Source: Paludibacteraceae bacterium (GTDB lineage Bacteria > Bacteroidota > Bacteroidia > Bacteroidales > Paludibacteraceae). Taken from it: 5,905 bases of DNA. The stretch covers positions 1 to 5,905 of the forward strand of contig JAGCZK010000128.1 in assembly GCA_017960065.1 (NCBI GenBank), read 5' to 3'. This document shows positions 1 through 5,533 of this stretch, piece by piece. The translations under genes were made by a program, and so were the position numbers. The notes under the pieces are model-generated. The model did not search any database, had not been told where the DNA came from, and saw only the letters and a program-made list of their open reading frames with translations. Position 1 is the first letter of the stretch; the number at the start of each line of letters is the position of its first letter.

Positions 1-553
1 AACCATGGCGCACTTTGCGGCCGCCCGTCAGGTCGAGCCCGAGGTGTCGTTTGTGCTCGACATCGGCGGTCAGGACATGAAGGCCATCTTCGTGGAGAAC
101 GGTGCCATCCGCCGCATCGAAATCAACGAGGCCTGCTCGTCGGGCTGCGGCTCGTTTATCGAAACGTTTGCCAATATGCTGGGCTACCCAGTGGCCGAAT
201 TCGCCAAGCTTTCGTGCCTGGCCCGCTATCCCTTCGACCTGGGTACCCGCTGCACGGTGTTTATGAACTCCAAGGTCAAACAGGCCATGCGCGAAGGGGC
301 CGCAGTGGAGGACATTGCCGCCGGATTCAGCTATTCGGTGGTCAAAAACTGCCTCTATAAAGTGCTGAAACTGAAAAACACGGCCGAATTGGGCACCAAA
401 ATCGTGGTGCAGGGCGGTACGCTCCGCAACCACAGCATTGTGCGCGCCCTCGAAAAACTGACGGGGCTTTCGGTCTCGTTTACCGACATTCCCGAACTGA
501 TGGGGGCCTACGGCGCCGCCTTGTATGCCCTTCAAATGAACAAGCAATCCTGA
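1..553 (+). CDS. ATP-dependent [4Fe-4S] acyl-CoA dehydratase activase (BadF/BadG/BcrA/BcrD family), C-terminal part; 5' end outside window
   Basis: This is the C-terminal part of an archerase-type activase, which uses ATP hydrolysis to push one low-potential electron from a bridging [4Fe-4S] cluster to a dehydratase-like partner. Counting from the ATG at position 5, the fragment shows the ATPase motif DIGGQD at residues 19-24, NEACSSGCGSF at 41-51, TRCTVF at 81-86, VVQGGT at 134-139 and a closing GAYGAA at 167-172. Cys44 and Cys83 are 39 residues apart, the same spacing as the cluster ligands Cys127 and Cys166 of Acidaminococcus HgdC. The ATG at 5 is not a credible start: the bases before it are open, a Thr codon precedes it, and TMAHF fits the family's conserved helix before DIGGQD. 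About 80 or more residues are therefore missing, and fused relatives often have a second activase domain further upstream. The stop at 551-553 overlaps the next start by one base (TGATG). The family is certain; the partner and substrate are inferred. Confidence 0.93.
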   Translation, partial: TMAHFAAARQVEPEVSFVLDIGGQDMKAIFVENGAIRRIEINEACSSGCGSFIETFANMLGYPVAEFAKLSCLARYPFDLGTRCTVFMNSKVKQAMREGAAVEDIAAGFSYSVVKNCLYKVLKLKNTAELGTKIVVQGGTLRNHSIVRALEKLTGLSVSFTDIPELMGAYGAALYALQMNKQS

Positions 554-3066
554 TGAATACGATACCGTCCACTTCCAAACGCAGCCTGGCCCAACTGGTG
601 CGGGCCAACGAATACGAATCGTCCTTCGAAACCTGCAACGGTTGCGAAAACCACTGCATGGTCAAGGTCTTCCGTTTCCAGAACGGAAACCGCTATTATT
701 CGGGCAACAATTGCGAAAAGGTGTATTCCAACGAGGCGGAGACGACCCGCAAGGGTGTCAACATGCTGGCCGAGAAATACCGCATGCTCTTTTCGCGGGT
801 GCCACGCCATGTGTTTGACGCGCCGCCCTTGCTTACGCTCGGGCTTCCGCGCGGCCTGGGCATGTACGAGAATTATCCTTTCTGGCACACCCTGTTTACC
901 GCCTGCAACATCAAGGTGGTGCTGTCGGCCCCCTCGAGCGTGATGCAATACGAAACGGGCGTGCGTACCATCATGGCCGACAATATCTGTTTCCCGGCCA
1001 AACTGATGCACGGACATGTGCAAAACCTGCTGACCAAGGGGGTGGACCGCATCTTCTACCCGTACGTGGTCTATGAACGCAAGGAAGACGAGCGTTCGAA
1101 GAACAGTTTCAACTGCCCGATTGTGTCGGGCTATAGCGATGTGCTCAAGAGTTCGATGGACACGGCCGGCAACCATGGGGTACCCTTCGACGCGCCGGTC
1201 ATCACCTTCAACAGCGAAGACCTGATGTACAAGTCGTGCTGGGCCTATCTCAAGACCCTGGGGGTCAAAAAGTCGGTGGCCATGCAGGCGATAGCCGAGG
1301 CCAAGGAGGCGCAAGACGCTTACCTGACCCAGCTCACGGAGCGTGCCAACGAAATTATCCGCAAGGCCGGCGACGAAGGCCGTATGGTCATTCTGCTGGC
1401 CGCCCGGCCCTATCACACCGATCCGCTTATCGAACACAAAATTTCGTGGGCCATTGCCGACATGGGCATCGATGTGGTGACCGAAAATGTTTCGACCAAG
1501 TCGGGCCGTGCGGTCTATGAAGAGATCAATGCCGTGGCCCAATGGGCGTATCCCAACCGTATTTTCAAGGCGGCCCATTTCGTGGGCAACCATGCGGGCG
1601 ACAACCTGCAGCTCGTCGAGCTGACTTCGTTCGGCTGCGGCCCCGACGCCTTTATCCTCGACGAGGTGAACCACATTCTGAGCCGTTACGGCAAAAACCT
1701 GACCATCCTCAAAATCGACGATGTCAACAATATCGGCTCGCTCCGCTTGCGCGTGCGTTCGCTCGTCGAGTCGTGCAAACTGGCTCCGCCGCGCCGGCAG
1801 GCGGCTCCGGCCCCATACGTCACCACCAAAATCTTCGACATTGAAGACAAGCGCCGCATCCTGCTGGCCCCCTATTTTGCCGAAGGCTATTCCGAATACA
1901 TCCCGTCGATGCTGAAGGCGGCCGGGTACCACATGGTCAACCTGCCGATGGGCAATCAAAGCGATGCGGAAACCGGCTTGCGTTTTGCCAACAACGACAT
2001 CTGCTATCCGGCCACAATCGTCATCGGCAGCATTATGAACGCCCTGCAAAGCGGCAAATACAATCCCGACGAGGTGGCGGTCATCATTACCCAGACGGGC
2101 GGACAATGCCGGGCAACCAATTATTACGCCCTGATCAAGAACGCCATGATTTCGGCAGGGTTCAAGGACATTCCGGTCGTGTCGCTGGCCACAGGCGCCG
2201 AAGTGCAGAACCAACAGCCGGGCTTCAGCCTCAAGTGGCGGGCCTTGGCGCCGATGGTGATCAACGGTCTGCTGTATGCCGACTGCATCAACAAACTCTA
2301 TTTCGCTTCGGCCGTCCGCGAAAAGAAATCCGGCGAGGCGGCGCGTCTGCGCAAAAAATACACCGAGGCGGCCTTCCCCTACATCGAGGCCAACCAGGGC
2401 AACCGCCTGCAAGACTTGCTCAAGGAGGCAGTCACCGAATTTTCGGATGTCATCCTGGCCAAAGAGCTGCCCGTTATCGGCCTGGTGGGCGAGATTTATG
2501 TCAAATACAATTCCTTTAGCCACAAAAATGTGGTCAATTGGCTGGTTGAGAACGGGGTGGAGGTGGTGCCTCCGGCCATATCCAACTTCTTCAGCACCTC
2601 GTTTGTTGCCCAGCATGTGAACCGCAACCTCAACATCAAGCATTCCGACACCCCGGTATGGGTAACCGATGCCGTTTACCTGTACATCCGTCACATGATG
2701 CGCAAGTACGACCGCATTTGCAAGCCCTTTGCCTATTACCGCAAGTTCACCAACATCTTCGACGATGCCGAGATGGCCTCGCACATCCTGAGCCTGGCGG
2801 CCGATTTCGGCGAGGGCTGGGACCTGCCCGGCGAAATCTGCTCGCTGGCCGAACACGGGGTCGAGAACGTCATCAGCCTGCAACCCTTTGGCTGTATCGC
2901 CAACCACATCATTTCCAAAGGGGTGGAAAAGAAAATCAAGCAGGTGTACCCGCGCATGAACCTGCTGTTCCTCGACTTCGACAGCAGCACGTCGGACGCC
3001 AATGTCTATAACCGCCTGCATTTTATGATCGAAAACTGTAAAAAACAAGGCACCCATGAACAGTAA
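553..3066 (+). CDS. 2-hydroxyacyl-CoA dehydratase-like Fe-S protein (DUF2229 plus HGD-D type halves), partner of the activase
   Basis: This 837-residue protein is the electron-accepting and probably catalytic partner of the upstream activase. The order is: a Cys-rich N-terminus (C28, C31, C35, then GNNCEK with C54); a DUF2229-type half starting near LTLGLPRG (94-101) with NICFPAK (C146), C188 and FGCGPDAF (C362); a proline/alanine linker around 411-421; and a second half with NDICYPA (C484), GGQCRATN (C519) and FGCIANH (C781). Each half has three similarly placed cysteines, as in the [4Fe-4S]-binding subunits of 2-hydroxyacyl-CoA dehydratases and in double-cubane cluster proteins such as DCCP. 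In many Bacteroidota and Firmicutes the activase and this part form one long polypeptide of about 1400 residues; here they are separate frames. The start is the ATG in the TGATG overlap, so translation is probably coupled. There are no signal peptide or membrane segments, so it should be cytoplasmic. Substrate unknown: acyl-CoA dehydration and reduction of other small molecules are both possible. Confidence 0.9.
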   Translation: MNTIPSTSKRSLAQLVRANEYESSFETCNGCENHCMVKVFRFQNGNRYYSGNNCEKVYSNEAETTRKGVNMLAEKYRMLFSRVPRHVFDAPPLLTLGLPRGLGMYENYPFWHTLFTACNIKVVLSAPSSVMQYETGVRTIMADNICFPAKLMHGHVQNLLTKGVDRIFYPYVVYERKEDERSKNSFNCPIVSGYSDVLKSSMDTAGNHGVPFDAPVITFNSEDLMYKSCWAYLKTLGVKKSVAMQAIAEAKEAQDAYLTQLTERANEIIRKAGDEGRMVILLAARPYHTDPLIEHKISWAIADMGIDVVTENVSTKSGRAVYEEINAVAQWAYPNRIFKAAHFVGNHAGDNLQLVELTSFGCGPDAFILDEVNHILSRYGKNLTILKIDDVNNIGSLRLRVRSLVESCKLAPPRRQAAPAPYVTTKIFDIEDKRRILLAPYFAEGYSEYIPSMLKAAGYHMVNLPMGNQSDAETGLRFANNDICYPATIVIGSIMNALQSGKYNPDEVAVIITQTGGQCRATNYYALIKNAMISAGFKDIPVVSLATGAEVQNQQPGFSLKWRALAPMVINGLLYADCINKLYFASAVREKKSGEAARLRKKYTEAAFPYIEANQGNRLQDLLKEAVTEFSDVILAKELPVIGLVGEIYVKYNSFSHKNVVNWLVENGVEVVPPAISNFFSTSFVAQHVNRNLNIKHSDTPVWVTDAVYLYIRHMMRKYDRICKPFAYYRKFTNIFDDAEMASHILSLAADFGEGWDLPGEICSLAEHGVENVISLQPFGCIANHIISKGVEKKIKQVYPRMNLLFLDFDSSTSDANVYNRLHFMIENCKKQGTHEQ

Positions 3067-3682
3067 GGAAACCGATATGCAGCAGCAGATTCTGCAGGCC
3101 GCCGAGCAGCTGGTGATGGAAAACGGCTTCGATGCCACCTCGACTACCGACATTGCCCGGAAGGTGGGTTGTAACCAGGCCTTGGTCCACTATTATTTTA
3201 GAACCAAAGAGAATCTGCTCCAGCAGATTTTTGTCAAAAACGCCAATGCGGTGCTCGATTCGCTCGAACACTATCCGTTTGAAGGCGAACTCGAAGATCT
3301 GATCCGCAACCTGGTGGAGGTCTATTTCAAGATTCTGACGGCCCACCCCAAAATTCCCTTTATCATTATCAGCCAGCTGATTTCCAACGACGAGCGGCGC
3401 ATGTTTGTGCGCGATTTCATTGTCGAAAACGACCGGCGGCGCTCGATTTACTACCGTTTCGACTCGGTGGTGCAGGCGGCGGTGGCCTCGGGCAAAATCC
3501 GCCCGGTCAGAACTTTGGACTTGTTGATAAATGTTGTATCTTTGGTCGTGTTTACCTTTGTTTCGCTGCCGATGTATGTCGATTGGCTGCGCAAAGATGA
3601 GCAGGAAGTGAAACAATACCTCGAAGAGCGGCAGGAAGAAGTGGTGCGAACCATGTTGTCTTCGCTGCGACCGCTCCAGTAA
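3056..3682 (+). CDS. TetR/AcrR-family transcriptional regulator
   Basis: This 208-residue protein has the standard TetR layout: an N-terminal DNA-binding domain (about residues 8-56) and a helical ligand-binding and dimerisation domain behind it. The helix-turn-helix is clear: TSTTDIARKVGCNQALVHYY (28-47), followed by F-x-T-K-E-N-L, the usual end of TetR_N. Length is typical. The start at 3056 overlaps the end of the dehydratase-like gene by 11 bases in another frame; a second ATG at residue 8 (3077) would avoid the overlap and lies just before the first TetR helix, so the exact start is open. Its place in the same transcript suggests that it controls this operon, perhaps in response to the substrate or an acyl-CoA, but no operator is visible because the operon's promoter is outside the window. 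The C-terminal domain (for example VVSLVVFTFVSLPMYVDWLR) is too variable for a ligand to be inferred. Confidence 0.92.
   Translation: MNSKETDMQQQILQAAEQLVMENGFDATSTTDIARKVGCNQALVHYYFRTKENLLQQIFVKNANAVLDSLEHYPFEGELEDLIRNLVEVYFKILTAHPKIPFIIISQLISNDERRMFVRDFIVENDRRRSIYYRFDSVVQAAVASGKIRPVRTLDLLINVVSLVVFTFVSLPMYVDWLRKDEQEVKQYLEERQEEVVRTMLSSLRPLQ
3514..3544 (+). promoter_or_regulatory. Candidate Bacteroidota-type promoter inside the tetR gene, facing the protease gene
   Basis: TTTG at 3514-3517, a 19-base spacer, then TATCTTTG at 3537-3544 match the Bacteroidota primary sigma factor pattern (TTTG, 19-21 bases, TAnnTTTG). Transcription would begin around 3551, giving a leader of about 140 bases before the PrsW-family gene at 3692. 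The stretch 3509-3544 codes for RTLDLLINVVSL with AGA, TTG, ATA, GTA and TCT codons, unlike the CTG, CGC and ATC preferred in the surrounding genes, as if codons had been chosen to keep the site AT-rich. A second TAnnTTTG octamer (TACCTTTG, 3553-3560) has no matching upstream box. This is a pattern match only. Confidence 0.5.
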
Positions 3683-3691
3683 TGGCGTGAT

Positions 3692-4465
3692 ATGAATACA
3701 ATTGTCATTTTGGCATTGCTGCCGTCGGTGATACTGGCCTGGTGGATTTACCGCCAGGACAAGTTGCGTAAGGAGCCCGTGACAACGCTGGCCCTGGCGT
3801 TTGTGGCGGGAATACTGTCGGTGGTGCTGGTGCTCATCTTGCACTCGATTTTCGAGGCGTCGGCGCTATCGAAGGCCGCGCAGGCTTCGCCGTTTGTGCA
3901 GGCCTTTGTTTCGGCCGCATTGGTGGAGGAGAGTGCCAAGCTGTTTGTGTTTCTGATGCTTATTTGGAACAACGAACATTTCGACGAACGGTTCGATGGC
4001 ATCGTGTATGCCTGTTACATTGGCTTGGGCTTCGCTTTTCTGGAAAATATCTCCTATTTCAGCATGTACGACGACCTGGTCGGGCTTTTTATCGGACGGG
4101 CCCTGTTTTCGGTACCGGGCCACTTTTTGTTCGGCGTGCTGATGGGCTACTTTTTAGGCCTGGCCAAGTTTGCCGACAACTCGGCGAAACAATGGGGCTA
4201 TGTGCTTGCCGGTTTGCTCATGGCGGTGTTGGCACACGGAGTGTACGACTACCTGCTGATGAAGGCCGAATCGGCGCTTCGTTACGATGCGGGGCTGTCG
4301 GTATTGCTCAATGTCGGGTTCTATGTGTTCGACTTCATTTTGTGGCGGGTGGGACTGAAGCGGTTGCACCGGATGCAGGCGATTGATGCCGCAAACGGAT
4401 TTTCGCGCAACGCTTCGAAACCTTCGCGCGACGAGGATTGGCGTCAGCGACCGCCTGTGGTGTAA
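3692..4465 (+). CDS. PrsW-family intramembrane metalloprotease
   Basis: This 257-residue membrane protein belongs to the PrsW (CPBP-related, M82) family, whose Bacillus founder cleaves the anti-sigma factor RsiW within the membrane. The signature motifs are all present: VEESAK at residues 78-83 (glutamates 79 and 80), FAFLENISY at 114-122 (E118, N119), HFLFG at 144-148 and AHGVYDYL at 181-188 (H182, D186). The glutamates and histidines are the expected zinc-binding and catalytic residues, so it looks active. About seven or eight hydrophobic segments can be seen, roughly at 3-20, 31-52, 68-92, 103-121, 130-156, 167-190 and 204-222. The tail after about 225 is hydrophilic, rich in Arg, Asp and Pro. 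It starts 9 bases after the tetR stop and may also have its own promoter inside tetR. No sigma or anti-sigma gene is in the window, so its substrate cannot be named. Confidence 0.92.
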   Translation: MNTIVILALLPSVILAWWIYRQDKLRKEPVTTLALAFVAGILSVVLVLILHSIFEASALSKAAQASPFVQAFVSAALVEESAKLFVFLMLIWNNEHFDERFDGIVYACYIGLGFAFLENISYFSMYDDLVGLFIGRALFSVPGHFLFGVLMGYFLGLAKFADNSAKQWGYVLAGLLMAVLAHGVYDYLLMKAESALRYDAGLSVLLNVGFYVFDFILWRVGLKRLHRMQAIDAANGFSRNASKPSRDEDWRQRPPVV

Positions 4466-4472
4466 TAATTAT

Positions 4473-4580
4473 ATGAATTTAACTGAATTTGAACTTGTGG
4501 TTAACGGATCCACCGTTGAATATGACAACGGAGAGGAGGAGGAATATCATTATTCGTTTGTATTGAGCCGAATTCCCTGA
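4473..4580 (+). CDS. Possible 35-residue acidic protein, unrecognised
   Basis: This is a short frame beginning MNLTEFELVVNGSTVEYDNG, followed by a run of four Glu (residues 21-24) and a YHYSFVLSRIP end. I recognise no family. In its favour: it starts 7 bases after the protease stop, its leader and first codons are AT-rich (TAATTAT before the ATG), which suits initiation in Bacteroidota, and it ends 17 bases before the operon terminator, so it fills the only gap in the transcript. The alternating hydrophobic and polar residues would fit a short beta hairpin. Against it: it is so short that chance is a real possibility, its codon use differs from the genes upstream, and it has no signal peptide or membrane segment. 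It could also be the 3' untranslated region or a remnant of a longer gene. Confidence 0.35.
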   Translation: MNLTEFELVVNGSTVEYDNGEEEEYHYSFVLSRIP

Positions 4581-4597
4581 TCAAAAATTCCATATGC

Positions 4598-4647
4598 AAA
4601 AACACAGCAGCGGCGGTGCAGGATTGCACCGCCGTTATTGTGTTTTT
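4598..4647. terminator. Bidirectional intrinsic terminator between convergent operons
   Basis: AAAAACACA (4598-4606) pairs perfectly with TGTGTTTTT (4639-4647), and CGGCGGTGCA (4611-4620) pairs perfectly with TGCACCGCCG (4625-4634). A GGAT loop and a 4-by-4 internal mismatch (GCAG against TTAT) are all that interrupt the hairpin. The GC-rich upper stem with an A tract on one side and a T tract on the other works for both strands. It would end the protease transcript on the + strand and the toxin-antitoxin transcript on the - strand. The antitoxin's stop codon (4646-4648) lies inside the right arm. Confidence 0.88.
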
Positions 4648-4969
4648 ACCACAGGGCAACCTTTCCAAGTCTTTTCCCCAAATCAAGGCTTGCGGTATGA
4701 ACGCCCAAGGCTCTGAACACCCGGCTCATGGTTGGGATCGTTATGCTGTAACCTCTCTCAATGCGGGAAATTTGCGCCCGTTTCACACCGATTTTGGCGC
4801 CTAGCTCTGTTTGGGTCAGGTGTTGTTCGAGTCGGGCTTTTTTTATCGCCATGCCAATTTTATAAGCATATACGGATTCATCGACCTGGTGGTCGAATTG
4901 GTCCCTGCGCTCGGAGCCTTTTTTACCGAGGTCGCGGTCCAAGATGTCTTCAAAGTCTATTAATTTCAT
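4646..4969 (-). CDS. XRE-family HTH antitoxin (HigA-like)
   Basis: This 107-residue protein carries an HTH_3/Cro-C1 domain at about residues 37-91: GMAIKKARLEQHLTQTELG, then AKIGVKRAQISRIERG as recognition helix region, then a MSRVFRALGV helix. It should neutralise the toxin encoded just upstream and repress their shared promoter through the DNA-binding domain. The N-terminal 36 residues are charged (DFEDILDRDLGKKGSERRDQ) and could be the toxin-binding arm; this is inference. A longer version reaching 5104 is possible on paper, but those 45 extra residues only read the toxin gene in another frame; the ATG at 4969-4967 overlaps the toxin stop as ATGA, the classic coupled arrangement. Toxin first, antitoxin second is the HigBA order. 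Confidence 0.88.
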   Translation of the reverse strand: MKLIDFEDILDRDLGKKGSERRDQFDHQVDESVYAYKIGMAIKKARLEQHLTQTELGAKIGVKRAQISRIERGYSITIPTMSRVFRALGVHTASLDLGKRLGKVALW

Positions 4970-5316
4970 AATCCTTCTTTTTTTGACTCGAAATATTCTT
5001 TTCGCATGTTCTCTGCTTTGGCGATCTCTTTTTGGGGCGTTTTCTGACTCTTTTTCACGAAACCGTGCGTTGCAATCACCAAGGTTTCTTCTTCGGTGTC
5101 CCAAAAAGCAAATAGCCTGTATGCTATCTTGTTGTACAATGTCCTAAATTCCCAAATGGTTGAACCCTCAAGCTTTTTGAATAACTCGGAATCCATCTCT
5201 CCCAATTGAACACGTCGGATGTTGTATTCAATTTTTTCTCTCGTCTTTTGGGGTAGTGAGGTTAAAAACTTGTCTGCCTCTTCGGAAAAGACAAGTTTGA
5301 ATTGCCTGTCGTTCAT
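4966..5316 (-). CDS. HigB/Gp49-type RelE-superfamily toxin (probable mRNA interferase)
   Basis: This 116-residue protein matches the phage-derived Gp49-like/HigB family (PF05973), within the RelE/ParE fold, whose active members cleave mRNA at the ribosome. The family pattern is visible: F-x-x-E-A-D-K-F-L at the N-terminus, KKLEGSTIWEFR (47-58), YRLFAFW (66-72), then HGFVKKSQKTPQKEIAKAE (84-102), with the usual G-F-x-K-K-x-x-K-T-P core and an A-x-x-x-R/K-x-x-Y-F end. R58, R67, H84 and K88/K89 are candidates for RNA contact or catalysis, so nothing suggests it is dead. Hand counts over four 60-base lines give about 42% GC against about 57% in the large gene on the left, in keeping with acquisition by transfer. 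It starts only about 12 bases downstream of the predicted transcription start and is followed by the antitoxin with a 4-base overlap. Confidence 0.9.
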   Translation of the reverse strand: MNDRQFKLVFSEEADKFLTSLPQKTREKIEYNIRRVQLGEMDSELFKKLEGSTIWEFRTLYNKIAYRLFAFWDTEEETLVIATHGFVKKSQKTPQKEIAKAENMRKEYFESKKEGL

Positions 5317-5334
5317 AAATGTAACATTCTAATG

Positions 5335-5366
5335 CAAAGATACGATAATGTTTCGTAAAATGGAAA
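5335..5366 (-). promoter_or_regulatory. Predicted promoter of the toxin-antitoxin operon
   Basis: On the - strand TATCTTTG (5342-5335) is an exact TAnnTTTG -7 element and is identical to the octamer in the tetR gene. The upstream box is weaker: TTTC (5366-5363) stands at a 20-base spacing, one base from TTTG, while a true TTTG (5370-5367) stands at 24 bases, too far. Transcription would begin near 5328, so the leader before the toxin ATG (5316) is only about 12 bases. Confidence 0.6.
5341..5357. promoter_or_regulatory. Candidate antitoxin operator: palindrome TACGA-N7-TCGTA
   Basis: TACGA (5341-5345) and TCGTA (5353-5357) form a 17-bp inverted repeat with a 7-base centre. It lies in the spacer between the two promoter boxes and overlaps the -7 element by two bases, exactly where a dimeric HTH repressor would exclude RNA polymerase. 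HigA-type antitoxins normally repress their own operon from such sites. No second copy is seen in the window, so the assignment rests on position and symmetry. Confidence 0.5.
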
Positions 5367-5479
5367 CAAATTCATTCAAATCTCAATATTTTTCATCAAG
5401 CCTTTGTTTCTTTTGAGGATTATAGTGTTGTCTCTACTAAGTGAGCATTGAGTGCATCGGAATGTGGACATGACAGTAC

Positions 5480-5514
5480 AAAAACAGGGTGCATGATTCA
5501 TGCACCCTGTTTTT
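5480..5514. terminator. Perfect bidirectional intrinsic terminator
   Basis: The left arm AAAAACAGGGTGCATGA (5480-5496) is the exact reverse complement of 5498-5514, a 17-bp stem around a single T; in RNA the inner pairs would open to a small loop. A T run continues to 5516. The stop codon of the secreted-protein gene on the - strand (5534-5536) lies 19 bases away, so this hairpin most likely ends that transcript; its T tract on the - strand is TTTTTG. Confidence 0.88.
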
Positions 5515-5533
5515 TTGGGGAGAAATTCACCGC

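Noticed and set aside
532..3153. 873-residue open frame on the - strand opposite the large gene
   Set aside because: It is in exact antisense codon register with a gene of clear family, and its translation has no recognisable domain; it is explained by codon bias.
3023..3844. 273-residue open frame on the - strand opposite tetR
   Set aside because: Same in-register antisense effect; the + strand has a clear TetR domain.
4383..4580. 65-residue frame extending the small protein back into the protease gene
   Set aside because: The first 30 residues only read the protease's C-terminal codons in another frame; the ATG at 4473 is the sensible start.
4970..5104. N-terminal extension of the antitoxin by 45 residues
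   Set aside because: It overlaps the toxin gene fully in another frame, is Arg-rich without family resemblance, and the ATG overlapping the toxin stop is the better start.
5367..5370. TTTG on the - strand as the -33 box of the toxin promoter
   Set aside because: The 24-base spacing to the -7 box is outside the usual 19-21; the weaker TTTC at 20 bases is preferred.
5358..5479. AT-rich stretch between the toxin promoter and the right terminator as a hidden gene or small RNA
   Set aside because: I find no convincing frame, repeat or folded structure, and no promoter with both boxes on the + strand.
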